In this document: one piece after another, positions 42,057 through 51,560 of the stretch
Position numbering within the stretch: position 1 is the first letter of the stretch
Layout: each line of letters opens with the position of its first letter
Assembly: GCA_903879705.1 (NCBI GenBank)
Contig: CAIRMO010000113.1
Coordinates: 1-53,469 of the forward strand
Origin: an uncultured Candidatus Competibacteraceae bacterium
Lineage (GTDB): Bacteria > Pseudomonadota > Gammaproteobacteria > Competibacterales > Competibacteraceae
Direction: 5' to 3'
DNA length: 53,469 nucleotides
The notes under the pieces: model-generated
What the model saw: only the letters and a program-made list of their open reading frames with translations
Told to the model about the DNA's origin: nothing
The model's database searches: none
Made by a program: the position numbers and the translations under genes

Positions 42057-43566
42057 TCCCCGGCGGCTGCCAGATCGCCACCTGATTCTTGCCGGCCCGT
42101 TTAGCGGCAACCATCGCTGCCTCTGCGGATTGCGCCAGCGCCTCGGCATCTTCGCTATGCCGTGGATACAGCGCTAGACCGATGCTGGCGGACACCGAGA
42201 TGACGCCGCCGGTCAGCAAGAACGGTTCGGCGAGTCGGGCGATCAGGGCCTCGGCAACCCGGGTTGCCGAGGCCCATTCCGTCACCGCCGGCAGAATCGC
42301 CGCAAATTCGTCGCCACCCATCCGGGCTACCGTGTCGCTTTCGCGCAGCCGGTTCCGCAAGCGCAACGCCACCTGTTGCAGTAATTCATCACCAGCGGCA
42401 TGACCCAAGCGGTCGTTGATCGCTTTAAAGGCGTCCAGATCGATCCACAGCAGCGCCACATTCTGGCGTTCCCGTTTGGCCCGACGCAGGCTTTGCTCCA
42501 GCCGTTCCCGGAACAGGACCCGGTTCGGCAAGTTAGTCAGGGAGTCGTAGTGGGCCTGGAGACGAAGCTGCTGATCTTTACGCCGCGTTTCAGTGACGTC
42601 GATGAAAATGAGGACCGAACCGGATACTGGCTGTTGAACCGCCTCGAACAGGTGGGCCCAATAGGCAGATACCCAAAGACCGCTGCCCCGCAAGCGGAAT
42701 TCGATCCAGTGGACTTGGCTGGAGGCGCGATTGATATCCCAGGCGAATTTGACATAGTCGCGGCTGTCAAGGTGGACAAAATCGAAGAAGTGGCGTCCCC
42801 ACGCCGCCTGTTCGGGACAGTCCGTCAAGACGCAGCCGACCGGGTTCATGTAACGGCAATGACCTTCGATGTCGAGTTCGGCAATACCCACCGGCGCGGT
42901 GTTAACCAGGATGCGCAGGTGGCGTTCCCGGTCGGCCAGTTCCTGGTTAGCCAGGCGCAATTCGCGGCTGGCGGCAACCACTTCCCGCTCCAGGCGTGTC
43001 GCATGGGTGCGCAACGCCTCATGGGCCTGCCAATGCGGGGTGATGTCGAGCGCCGTACCCCGATAGCCACGCAGCTTGCCGGATTCATCCAGCAGCGGAA
43101 TACCGTTGATGCGTACCCAGTGCGAAGGCTGGCGGGCGGAAAGCTGGAGGGACAGTTCGAGATTGCGAAACGGGCGGCAGGCGGTAATCGCGGCCTTGAG
43201 TACCGCCAGGTCCGGGGCTACCAGAAATAGCGTTCGCCAACGCTGCCCGACCCGGAGCTTGAAAATTTGCGCCAGGATGCCGTTCAGATCGGTAAAGTGG
43301 CCCCGATCGTCAGTTTCCCACAGCAGGTCGTTCGAGATCCTGGCGAAGTCGCGGTAGCGCTGAAGCGTCGCGGTGCGGGCCGCCAGTTCACCGCCCAGCA
43401 GCAGCCCCAGCGTGATCAGGGTCAGCGCCAGCCACGGCGACTCAAGGAGGTAATTACCATAACCGAACAATCCCAGCAGCACGGTCAGGTTCAGGATCAC
43501 GACGCGGCGAGTTTTGCCCGATGCCGCAGAGGTCGCCGGGGTCGCCGGGCGGTTCGTTGGGATCAT
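42052..43566 (-). CDS. PAS-GGDEF diguanylate cyclase
   Basis: Makes cyclic di-GMP. The 504-residue protein has two N-terminal membrane segments (about 22-40 and 45-62), a PAS domain (75-180), a second PAS domain (215-330, VNTAPVGIAELDIEGHCRYM) with a helical linker between them, and a GGDEF domain (340-500). The active site MGGDEF lies at 416-421 and a feedback inhibition I-site RESD at 408-411, five residues before it. There is no EAL domain. The stop codon is inside the 34-bp palindrome at 42023-42056. Start ATG at 43566. Sensed signal unknown. Confidence 0.92.
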   Translation of the reverse strand: MIPTNRPATPATSAASGKTRRVVILNLTVLLGLFGYGNYLLESPWLALTLITLGLLLGGELAARTATLQRYRDFARISNDLLWETDDRGHFTDLNGILAQIFKLRVGQRWRTLFLVAPDLAVLKAAITACRPFRNLELSLQLSARQPSHWVRINGIPLLDESGKLRGYRGTALDITPHWQAHEALRTHATRLEREVVAASRELRLANQELADRERHLRILVNTAPVGIAELDIEGHCRYMNPVGCVLTDCPEQAAWGRHFFDFVHLDSRDYVKFAWDINRASSQVHWIEFRLRGSGLWVSAYWAHLFEAVQQPVSGSVLIFIDVTETRRKDQQLRLQAHYDSLTNLPNRVLFRERLEQSLRRAKRERQNVALLWIDLDAFKAINDRLGHAAGDELLQQVALRLRNRLRESDTVARMGGDEFAAILPAVTEWASATRVAEALIARLAEPFLLTGGVISVSASIGLALYPRHSEDAEALAQSAEAAMVAAKRAGKNQVAIWQPPGI

Positions 43567-43595
43567 GTCCTGACCGGAAGATGCAACATCGCTGA

Positions 43596-44840
43596 TTATC
43601 GGGCTTCGCCGTGATCAGCCAGCCATTGCCGGATCTGCTGATAGACCCGTGGCTCGTTCAGCAACGCCATGTGGTGCAGCCCGCCCAGTCGCACGGTCGC
43701 GACATCGCCGGACAATTTGGGCGCTGTGGCGCTGTGGAGAGTGACCAGTCCGTCGCCGAGCAGATGACCCAGCGGATGATCGGGGTCTTTAGCCAGATTA
43801 GCGCCGATGAAGCGCAAGGCCACACCGGGCACGGCCGGCGAATCATGGCCGGGCCGGGCGATGCGGTGCAGGCCGTAACGCAGATTCTTGATTCCGGCGC
43901 TGCGGGCGGCGGCGATTTTGCCTAGCGGCGCGGTGAGCGGAGAGCGATGCAAAGTCTTGGTGATCTGGTGGCCGATCTTTTCCAGCGGTGCGCCCCGGTG
44001 CGGCGAGCCAAGGCAGATGATCATCCGGGTCAGATTCAACCACGACAGCCCTTGATCCGCTGCGTGTTGACCGGCGCTGCGGGCGACCAGCCCACCCATG
44101 CTATGGCCGATCATCACCAGTTCGCGCAGCGGTTGGGGGTAGACGGCCAGCAGATTTTCAATTTGTTGCGCCAGGTGCTGACCGTTGTCGGCGATCAACA
44201 AGCCTGTGTTGTAGCGCAGGTAGAGCGGGGTATAGCCCAACTCGGCTTGTAAGCACTGGCCGTAATCCTGACCGGGCGCGTCGCCATCGGTTACGGCGTC
44301 GCGCTGCCAACTGTGTTCATCACAGCCCAGCCCGTGAATCAACAGGCACAAGCGGTCGCTGAGTTCTGGCAGATGGGCGGTCAGGCCCGCTGCCGTCAAT
44401 GGAATCAAGTGACCGCTGGCGTAGAAACCCATCGTGATGGCCAGTGGGTTGGCGCTGTGGTGTAAATGATCGCCGACTACCGCATTCAGGGCGCTCCGTA
44501 GCCCGACGGCTAATCGACTAGGTGGCTCGGTCGGTGCCGAGGTTTTTATGGCCGCGACGACATGCGGTTCCAGCAAATCCGCGACGGTAAGCGCTCCACC
44601 GACGCCTTGGCGGATCGTGGCGTAAATGCCCCCGGCAATCACGTCATGTGCGTCTTGAGCCCGTCGCATGGGCTTGTCCAGTCCGGGAATCCAGCCCAGC
44701 ATCTGGAAAGACCATCCGGTAATCGCCTGGTGGATTTCCTGCACCCGGGTGGTCGCTTCCTGAAAGCCGGTTTTTAGCGCCGGGTAATAACCGCTGCGGT
44801 TTTCCCGCAGTTTTACTTCACGAATAGCATCGAATGGCAT
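43596..44840 (-). CDS. Alpha/beta hydrolase, lipase-like
   Basis: A 414-residue protein. Residues 1-155 are helical and of unknown role (VQEIHQAITGWSFQMLGWIPG near residues 33-53). The catalytic domain from about 160 has LCLLIHGLGCDEHSW (oxyanion loop) and the nucleophile elbow GHSMGG with Ser247, a PGHDS segment later, and a C-terminal GGLHHMALL that would supply the catalytic histidine. No signal peptide. The N-terminal half resembles poly(hydroxyalkanoate) or triglyceride lipases only loosely. Substrate unknown. ATG at 44840. Confidence 0.85.
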   Translation of the reverse strand: MPFDAIREVKLRENRSGYYPALKTGFQEATTRVQEIHQAITGWSFQMLGWIPGLDKPMRRAQDAHDVIAGGIYATIRQGVGGALTVADLLEPHVVAAIKTSAPTEPPSRLAVGLRSALNAVVGDHLHHSANPLAITMGFYASGHLIPLTAAGLTAHLPELSDRLCLLIHGLGCDEHSWQRDAVTDGDAPGQDYGQCLQAELGYTPLYLRYNTGLLIADNGQHLAQQIENLLAVYPQPLRELVMIGHSMGGLVARSAGQHAADQGLSWLNLTRMIICLGSPHRGAPLEKIGHQITKTLHRSPLTAPLGKIAAARSAGIKNLRYGLHRIARPGHDSPAVPGVALRFIGANLAKDPDHPLGHLLGDGLVTLHSATAPKLSGDVATVRLGGLHHMALLNEPRVYQQIRQWLADHGEAR

Positions 44841-44895
44841 TGTTATGTTCCATAGCTGCTCAGTTCAAGGGGATCAATATCTGGAGTCGTTGCAC

Positions 44896-45545
44896 TCAGT
44901 TTTTTCGTGATTTTCCTATGGTCGGCTTTGACTTTGAATCGGCCTTCAAAAAAATGGATCGCCCCATCGGGCGTAATTGCGTCGCCGCCCTTTGATAATT
45001 CGATTCATGATTAAACAGCCATAAAATCCGGGTTTGCCGATTTTTAGGACGCGGCGGAATCGGTGCCTCACCATCGGTAAAAATAATCAGCCCATCGTAA
45101 TCACGATGCTGGTCAATGTAATCAATTACGGGGGTGAAATCAGTGCCGCCCCGCCCGGTAACCTGGATCTGATATCGCCGAATACATCCTGGGCGTTGGG
45201 AAAGGGCAGGCTGCTCTGCAAATACTCCTGCAAGGTAATATTACTGGCGAGGTAGCTGCGTTCGCTGTTTTCCTTGCGCCGGGAATAAGGATGCCTTAAT
45301 AAGATCCGGGTCGCCTCAAACTGCATGGCTTGTTCCAGTTCATGCGGGTTGAGTGAATCAATAAAGCGTGGATTATATTCAATTTGCCCGTGGTTGACCC
45401 GGATCGTTTGCAGATGTGATGATGCGAGCAATTGATGGGTCATCCAGACGCCAAACAGCAACGGCTCACGCAAAAACCAGATTTCGGCAATACGGCGAAG
45501 GCGTTCGCGAGCGGTCAGTTTTTGGGCCATGAGTTTTTGCGGCAT
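44896..45545 (-). pseudogene. VWA-like (DUF2201-type) protein, internally deleted and frameshifted
   Basis: The N-terminal frame (45126-45545) encodes the helical metallopeptidase-like domain start, including RFIDSLNPHELEQAMQFEATRIL and ending in unrelated residues. At about 45185 the homologous reading continues in another frame as TGRGGTDFTPVIDYI, DGLIIFTDGEAPIPP and ILWLFN, the C-terminal VWA domain, down to a stop at 44896. Comparing to the family (about 400 residues) around 180 residues between the two parts are gone. It lies beside the remnant of a MoxR-type ATPase, the usual partner. Confidence 0.7.
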
Positions 45546-45546
45546 G

Positions 45547-46059
45547 TTAGACCTGAATGCCTTCGATATAATCCGTCATAAAAGTGATCAATTCCATCGA
45601 TACCGCAATAAAACCCATTGCTTGAGAAAATTTTTGACTCTGTATCATGCCGGCCAGATGGGCAATCGCTTCATTCTGTTTTGTTTTTTGCAAAAATTTC
45701 AGATAGGCCAGAAGATTTTGGCGAATGAGATCGGCCTGTTCCAGTTTATACTTTTTGCTGTTCAGCCAGAACACTATTTGCTCATTCAACAACGTAAACT
45801 TGGCCAAGGATAGCGTTTTCAACTTGTTCTGGTGCTGATTAAACCGCAATAAAATCTGCTCCGGGGTAACTTTCGCTACGGCATGAAGGCTCTGCTTGAA
45901 CGCTGCCGCTGCCGTTGGGCCAACGATGCCTGCAATGATTTTCAGGTGAATCTCTTCGAGAGCGGGATGATGTTCAATAAACCGGGCGACTTTGACCCAA
46001 GCTCGCCGATCCGGGGTTTTTATCAGCCCGACAGGATAAAGGGCTGCGCTTAAACTCAT
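45547..46059 (-). pseudogene. C-terminal remnant of a MoxR-type AAA+ ATPase
   Basis: A 170-residue product with RAWVKVARFIEHHPALEEIH then AGIVGPTAAAAFK, which resembles the C-terminal helical region of MoxR-type ATPases found with VWA proteins, where RAWxxVSRxL...GLVGEAAAxEF is typical. Nothing of the AAA+ core (Walker A, B) remains upstream before 46268. ATG at 46059 looks fortuitous: the protein begins where the ATPase lid should. It could also be a free-standing small protein; a remnant is favoured because the partner downstream is also damaged. Confidence 0.55.
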
Positions 46060-46276
46060 GATTTCTCCTTTTCAGAGGCACTTTTCCGATTACCGCACCG
46101 TTGTCGTCGGCAACCGGGTTAGGCATCGATTCTAGCTTATTCCTGATCCGGTTCGCTCCTCAATCCTGGCTATAGGCGCGTCCGTATCGGCCCTTTTGAT
46201 CAGGCGGCTAGACGGTTTCCCGTCCTTCCGTTAGCGTGATACCCCTTTTCGCCCGACTGCCGCCTCATTGCTCAAT

Positions 46277-48169
46277 ATGAATGCTACCGCTACCTATGAT
46301 GCCGCCGCGATTGAAGTCCTCAGCGGCCTGGACCCGGTTCGCAAACGACCGGGGATGTACACCGATACTAGCCGGCCCAACCATCTGGCGCAGGAAGTCA
46401 TTGATAACAGTGTGGATGAAGCCATTGCCGGTCACGCTTCCACCGTCACCGTCATTTTGTACGCCGATGGTTCGCTGTCGGTCGAGGACGATGGGCGCGG
46501 GATGCCGGTGGACCTTCACCCCGATGAGGGCATTCCCGGCGTCGAACTGATCCTGACCCGCCTCCATGCTGGCGGCAAGTTTTCTGACCGTAATTACCAG
46601 TTTGCCGGCGGGTTGCATGGGGTCGGGGTGTCGGTAGTGAATGCGCTGTCGAGCCGGCTTGAAGTCTGGGTGCGGCGCAATGGCAAGGAATATCAGATGA
46701 TCTTTGCCGGCGGCGACAAGATTTCGGAACTGGCGGTGGTGGGAAACGCCCCGCGCCGCGTCACCGGAACGACGGTGCGGTTCTGGCCGGACCCGCGCTA
46801 TTTCGATTCGCCGAAATACTCGGTGCCGCGCCTCAAACACGTTCTGCGGGCCAAGGCGGTACTGTGTCCGGGGCTGAAAGTCGCGTTTACCGATGAAGCG
46901 ACCGGCGAACAACTGCTTTGGCATTACCAGGACGGCTTGACCGACTACTTGCGCGAGGCGCTGGGTCAGGCCGCGCTGCTGCCCGATCCGCCGTTCGTCG
47001 GGCAGGTCAGCGGCAAGCGAGAGGCGGTGGACTGGGCGCTGGTCTGGTTGCCGGAGGGCGGCGAGCCGGTGGCGGAGAGCTACGTTAATTTAATTCCGAC
47101 CCCGCAGGGCGGCACGCATGTGAATGGCCTGCGGGGCGGGCTGACCGATGCGGTGCGCGAGTTTTGCGAGTTCCGCAATTTGGTGCCGCGTGGGCTGCGG
47201 ATCGCCCCGGAAGATGTCTGGGACGGTTGCTGCTATGTGCTGTCGGTCAAGCTGGCTGACCCGCAGTTTTCCGGCCAGACCAAGGAGCGGCTCTCGTCGC
47301 GGGAATGTGCGGTGTTCGTCGCCGGGGTGATCAAGGATGCGCTGAGTCTGTGGCTAAACCAGCATCCCGAAACGGGCGAGCGGATCGCACAACTGGCGCT
47401 GGCCAATGCCCATAAACGGCTGCGGGCCAGTCGCAAGGTGATCCGCAAGCAGGTCACCAGCGGCCCGGCCTTGCCCGGCAAACTAACCGATTGCACCGCC
47501 CAGGATTTGGCCCGCACCGAGCTGTTTCTGGTCGAAGGCGACTCCGCCGGTGGTTCGGCCAAACAGGCTCGCAACCGCGAGTTTCAGGCGGTGATGCCAT
47601 TGCGCGGCAAGATTCTCAATACCTGGGAGGTGGATTCGTCCGAAGTGATGGCCTCGCAGGAAGTGCATGACATCGCGGTGGCGCTGGGGGTCGATCCCGG
47701 TTCCCCGGATTTAACCGGACTGCGCTACGGCAAAGTCTGCATTCTGGCCGACGCCGATTCCGACGGGCTGCACATTGCGACGCTGCTTTGTGCGCTGTTT
47801 ATGAAGCATTTTTGCCCGCTGGTAGAAGCCGGTCATGTCCATGTTGCCATGCCGCCGCTGTTCCGGGTCGATGTCGGCAAGGAGATTTTTTACGCGCTCG
47901 ATGAGGCGGAGAAGCAGGGCATTCTCGACCGCATCAATGCCGAGAAAAGGAAGGGCAAAGTCAACGTCACCCGGTTCAAGGGGCTGGGCGAGATGAATCC
48001 GCTGCAATTACGCGAGACCACGATGGATCCGGCCACCCGCCGGCTGGTGCAATTGATGCTCGAAACCGGCGATGACACGGTGACGCTGATGGATATGCTG
48101 CTGGCAAAAAAGCGGGCCGGGGATCGTAAAATCTGGCTGGAGAAGAACGGCAATCTGGCTGAGGTGTAA
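46277..48169 (+). CDS. parE: DNA topoisomerase IV subunit B
   Basis: ATPase subunit that drives decatenation of sister chromosomes. The 630-residue product matches E. coli ParE in length. It shows RKRPGMYTDT, the ATP-binding EVIDNSVDEAIAGHAS, VEDDGRGMPVDLH, GGLHGVGVSVVNALS, and the TOPRIM motif VEGDSAGGSAKQARNRE, ending in the RFKGLGEMNPLQL region. ATG at 46277 is preferred over a TTG three codons earlier. parC is not in the window. Confidence 0.96.
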   Translation: MNATATYDAAAIEVLSGLDPVRKRPGMYTDTSRPNHLAQEVIDNSVDEAIAGHASTVTVILYADGSLSVEDDGRGMPVDLHPDEGIPGVELILTRLHAGGKFSDRNYQFAGGLHGVGVSVVNALSSRLEVWVRRNGKEYQMIFAGGDKISELAVVGNAPRRVTGTTVRFWPDPRYFDSPKYSVPRLKHVLRAKAVLCPGLKVAFTDEATGEQLLWHYQDGLTDYLREALGQAALLPDPPFVGQVSGKREAVDWALVWLPEGGEPVAESYVNLIPTPQGGTHVNGLRGGLTDAVREFCEFRNLVPRGLRIAPEDVWDGCCYVLSVKLADPQFSGQTKERLSSRECAVFVAGVIKDALSLWLNQHPETGERIAQLALANAHKRLRASRKVIRKQVTSGPALPGKLTDCTAQDLARTELFLVEGDSAGGSAKQARNREFQAVMPLRGKILNTWEVDSSEVMASQEVHDIAVALGVDPGSPDLTGLRYGKVCILADADSDGLHIATLLCALFMKHFCPLVEAGHVHVAMPPLFRVDVGKEIFYALDEAEKQGILDRINAEKRKGKVNVTRFKGLGEMNPLQLRETTMDPATRRLVQLMLETGDDTVTLMDMLLAKKRAGDRKIWLEKNGNLAEV

Positions 48170-48293
48170 TGGTGCCTATCGCCTTGAACAAATGATCGGT
48201 CTCAGCTTGGCTGGGGTACCGCCTGAAAATATATATGATTATCTATCGGTTTCCTAAATGAGCTGTGGTCGCGTCTAACCGAAAAATTCCCTC

Positions 48294-48312
48294 CACGGGC
48301 AGGATGCCCGTG
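48294..48312. repeat. CACGGGCAGGATGCCCGTG palindrome
   Basis: A near-palindromic 19-mer, the same motif found in both arms of the inverted repeat at 30695-30746. It lies between parE and lptM in a 279-base gap that also holds the partial copy of the 42023 palindrome. Confidence 0.8.
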
Positions 48313-48448
48313 TTACCTCTACAACCGGTTCAGGATGCCTATGTATCCATTTCAACCACTGCAAACCCCGCAGTCAAGCCGCCCCCACGGGCTAAAGGCG
48401 GGTTATACTGGCGACCGCTCTCCGCTTTCCGCCCCGAGGAATCGCCCC

Positions 48449-48595
48449 ATGTGCTTGTTTTGTCCCGGATCGCTGCTGACCGGATTACTGCTGGCGGCAC
48501 TGCTGGCGGGTTGCGGCCAGAAAGGGCCGTTGTATCTGCCCAAACTGCAGGCCCAACCGCCAGCGGACGCATCTTCCTCCCCCGCAACACCCTGA
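48449..48595 (+). CDS. lptM: LPS translocon maturation chaperone LptM (lipoprotein)
   Basis: A 48-residue lipoprotein (formerly YifL) that helps LptD mature. It has a signal peptide LLTGLLLAALLAG-C with the lipobox LAGC, followed by GQKGPLYLP, the family hallmark, and a Pro/Ala tail. ATG at 48449 is preceded by GAGGAA, which decides the start over a much longer frame from 48335. A TATACT hexamer at 48404-48409 may be the -10 element. lysA begins three bases after its stop, the standard order. Confidence 0.9.
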   Translation: MCLFCPGSLLTGLLLAALLAGCGQKGPLYLPKLQAQPPADASSSPATP

Positions 48596-48598
48596 ATT

Positions 48599-49861
48599 AT
48601 GGATTACTTCAAGCACCGCAACGGCCAACTCTACGCCGAGGAGGTTCCCGTTGCCGAGATCGTGGCGACGGTCGGCACTCCTTGTTATATCTATTCTCGC
48701 GCCACGCTGGAACGGCACTGGCGGGCCTTTGATCGCGCTTTCAGTGATCATCCCCACCGGGTCTGCTACGCCGTCAAGGCCAATAGCAATCTGGCGGTGC
48801 TGAATGTGCTGGCCCGGCTCGGATCGGGCTTTGATATTGTGTCGGTCGGGGAACTGGAACGGGTGCTGGCAGCGGGTGGCGATCCGGCCAGGATCGTGTT
48901 CTCCGGGGTCGGCAAACGTCGTGATGAGCTGGAACGCGCCCTGGCGGTCGGCATTCGCTGCTTCAATGTTGAGTCCGAACCGGAATTGGTGCTGCTGGAG
49001 CAGGTCGCGATCGCACGGGGCAAAAAAGCGCCCGTGTCGCTGCGGATCAATCCCGACGTAGACGCCAACACCCATCCTTACATTTCCACCGGCCTGAAGC
49101 AGAACAAGTTCGGCATTGACCCGGAACGGGCACTGAAAATTTATGCCCGGGCTGCCGCCTCGCCGCATCTCAAGGTTATCGGCATCGACTGCCATATTGG
49201 ATCGCAACTGACCGAGGTTGCGCCGTTCGTGGCGGCGCTGGAGCGGGTGTTGGCCCTGGTCAAGCGGCTGGAGCGGCAGGGCGTCCAAATCCAGCACCTC
49301 GATCTCGGCGGCGGGCTGGGTATCCGCTACCGCGACGAAGAACCGCCGTCGCCTGCCGAATACGCCGCCGCCTTGCTGGATTCGTTGCGCGGTCAGCCCT
49401 ATGAAATCCTGATCGAGCCGGGCCGTGCAATTATCGGCAACGCCGGCATTCTGGCGACCCGGATTGAATGGTTGAAACAGGGCGCGGATCGAGATTTTGC
49501 GGTGGTAGACGCGGCGATGAACGATTTGATTCGCCCGGCGCTCTATTCGGCCTGGCAGGCGATCATTCCGGTGAAACCGCGCACCCTCGGCCAGTCTGGT
49601 CGTTATGACGTGGTGGGGCCGATTTGCGAAACCGGTGATTTTCTCGGCAAGGATCGGGAATTGAACATTCAGCCCGGTGATTTATTGGCGGTGCGCTCTA
49701 CCGGCGCTTATGGTTTTACCATGAGTTCCAATTACAACTCCCGACCCCGCGCCGCTGAAGTGATGGTCGACGGCAGCCGGTTTCAAATCGTCCGCCGCCG
49801 CGAAACGGTCGCGGAACTGTACGCGGGCGAGACGCTATTGACCGACATAATTGACCCATGA
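48599..49861 (+). CDS. lysA: Diaminopimelate decarboxylase
   Basis: PLP enzyme that makes lysine from meso-diaminopimelate. The 420-residue protein has the PLP lysine at residue 60 (VCYAVKANSNLAVL), the HIGSQ motif, GGGLGIRY, the EPGRAI motif and the C-terminal CETGD segment with the catalytic cysteine and a GAYGF tail. It starts three bases after lptM and its TGA overlaps the ATG of the next gene (ATGA). Confidence 0.97.
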   Translation: MDYFKHRNGQLYAEEVPVAEIVATVGTPCYIYSRATLERHWRAFDRAFSDHPHRVCYAVKANSNLAVLNVLARLGSGFDIVSVGELERVLAAGGDPARIVFSGVGKRRDELERALAVGIRCFNVESEPELVLLEQVAIARGKKAPVSLRINPDVDANTHPYISTGLKQNKFGIDPERALKIYARAAASPHLKVIGIDCHIGSQLTEVAPFVAALERVLALVKRLERQGVQIQHLDLGGGLGIRYRDEEPPSPAEYAAALLDSLRGQPYEILIEPGRAIIGNAGILATRIEWLKQGADRDFAVVDAAMNDLIRPALYSAWQAIIPVKPRTLGQSGRYDVVGPICETGDFLGKDRELNIQPGDLLAVRSTGAYGFTMSSNYNSRPRAAEVMVDGSRFQIVRRRETVAELYAGETLLTDIIDP

Positions 49862-51408
49862 TGATTGAAAAAACCCTCGAACACCCGGGTAAGCACCGGT
49901 TAAAGCTGCGGAACCTGCGGTTGGCTGATTACGAGGACGTGCAGGAAATCATGGAGCTGGTTTATCCGAACATGGACGGGGCCTGGACCCGTGAGCAGTT
50001 CGCCTCGCAAATTGCCCGCTTCCCGGAAGGGCAAATCTGCATCGAAGACAACGGCAAGGTGGTTGCCTCGGCGCTCGGTCTGATTGTCGAATACAGCCAT
50101 TACGGCGACCGCCACACCTATTGGCAAATCATCGGCAATGGCTACCTCACCACTCACGATCCCAACGGCGACACTCTGTATGGGGTGGACGTGTTCGTCG
50201 ATCCCAAATACCGGGACATGCGGCTGGGCCGACGGCTGTATGACGCCCGTAAGGAGCTGTGCGAAAAACTCAATCTCCGCGCCATCGTGGTCGGCGGGCG
50301 GATTCCCGGCTACGGCCAGCACGCCCAAGCCATGACCCCGCAGCAATATGTGGAACTGGTGCGCGCCAAGGAACTGCTGGATCCCATCCTGACCTTCCAG
50401 TTGGCCAATGACTTTCACGTCCGCAAGATTATTACTGGCTATCTGCCCGACGACGAGGAATCCAGAGCCTATGCGGTGTTGCTGGAATGGCTGAACATCT
50501 ATTACGAAGACAAGGAAGTGCTGATCGGCGGGCGCAAAGCGGTGGTGCGGGTCGGGGCGGTGCAATGGAAAATGCGCCAGACCGCGTCACTGGAGGAAAT
50601 GTTGCAGCAGGTCGAGTACTTCGTGGATGCGGTGGCCGGCTATAAGACCGACATCGTGCTGTTCCCGGAATTCTTTAACGGCCCGCTGATGGCCCATTTC
50701 AATCAACGCAACACCGCCGAGGCCGTGCGGCAACTGGCCGAGTACACCGAACCATTGCGCGAGGCGATTTTGCAACTGGCAGTCGCCTACAATGTCAATA
50801 TTATTGCCGGCAGCATGCCCGAATATCGCGGCGGAGCGCTGTACAACGCCGCCTATCTGTGCCGGCGCGACGGCACCTGGGACAAACAGTCCAAGCTGCA
50901 TATCACCCCGGACGAGTATTCCTACTGGGGCCTGAAAGGTGGCGATGAACTCAAGGTATTCGAGCTGGACATCGGCAAGATCGGCATCCTGATCTGCTAC
51001 GACGTGGAGTTCCCGGAACTGCCGCGGCTGCTGGCCGATCAGGGAATGCAAATCCTGTTTGTGCCATTCTGGACCGACACCAAGAACGCTTATCTGCGGG
51101 TGCGGCGCTGTGCCCAGGCCCGGGCGATTGAAAACGAGTGCTATGTGGTAATTTCCGGCAGCGTCGGCAACCTGCCGAAGGTCGAAAACATGGACATGCA
51201 GTACTCCCAGGCGGCGGTATTCACCCCGTCCGATTTTGCCTTTCCGCATGATGCCATTGCTGCCGAAGCCACCCCGAATACCGAAATGACCCTGATTGTC
51301 GACCTCGATTTGGATAATCTGAAAGAGATGCGGGTGCATGGCAGCGTCCGCAATTTCCGCGACCGGCGGCTGGATTTGTACAAGGTCGCCTGGACCGGGC
51401 GGAGTTGA
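49858..51408 (+). CDS. GNAT acetyltransferase fused to carbon-nitrogen hydrolase (nitrilase family)
   Basis: A 516-residue two-domain protein. Residues 15-210 form a GNAT-like domain (RLADYEDVQEIMELVYP, VDVFVDPKYRDMRLGRRLYDAR, GGRIPGYG). Residues 228-510 form a nitrilase-type amidase with the complete triad: Glu271 in LFPEFF, Lys346 in KQSKLHITP and Cys380 in ILICYDVEFPE. This fusion family is known in bacteria; substrates are mostly unproven. It overlaps lysA by 4 bases and is followed by a 152-base gap to dapF, so it is inserted into what is usually lysA-dapF. A role with an N-acylated or amide-bearing amino acid of the lysine/DAP route is suggested by location only. Confidence 0.92.
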   Translation: MMIEKTLEHPGKHRLKLRNLRLADYEDVQEIMELVYPNMDGAWTREQFASQIARFPEGQICIEDNGKVVASALGLIVEYSHYGDRHTYWQIIGNGYLTTHDPNGDTLYGVDVFVDPKYRDMRLGRRLYDARKELCEKLNLRAIVVGGRIPGYGQHAQAMTPQQYVELVRAKELLDPILTFQLANDFHVRKIITGYLPDDEESRAYAVLLEWLNIYYEDKEVLIGGRKAVVRVGAVQWKMRQTASLEEMLQQVEYFVDAVAGYKTDIVLFPEFFNGPLMAHFNQRNTAEAVRQLAEYTEPLREAILQLAVAYNVNIIAGSMPEYRGGALYNAAYLCRRDGTWDKQSKLHITPDEYSYWGLKGGDELKVFELDIGKIGILICYDVEFPELPRLLADQGMQILFVPFWTDTKNAYLRVRRCAQARAIENECYVVISGSVGNLPKVENMDMQYSQAAVFTPSDFAFPHDAIAAEATPNTEMTLIVDLDLDNLKEMRVHGSVRNFRDRRLDLYKVAWTGRS

Positions 51409-51560
51409 AACTTCAGGTGAACGATTGAAGGCTGGATGATCTGAAAACCGGGCGCAGCACAGGCTTCCCGCCCGTGTTAAAACGGGCAAGACACCCGTTA
51501 TCACAGCAAGCAAAAGTCCTGAAAAATTAAAGGCTGAATACTCAAAAACAGGTTGCTGCG
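51409..51560. repeat. Gap with diverged GGGC-type inverted repeat
   Basis: Between the GNAT-nitrilase stop and dapF. Positions about 51458-51500 contain TTCCCGCCCGTGTT and AACGGGCAAGACACCCGTT, a diverged member of the palindromic family at 30695 and 48294. It could end the upstream transcript. The rest is AT-rich and may hold the dapF promoter. Confidence 0.5.

Noticed and set aside
43596-44840. The lipase-like hydrolase as BioH
   Set aside because: At 414 residues with a long N-terminal region it is unlike the about 256-residue BioH and lies far from the biotin genes.
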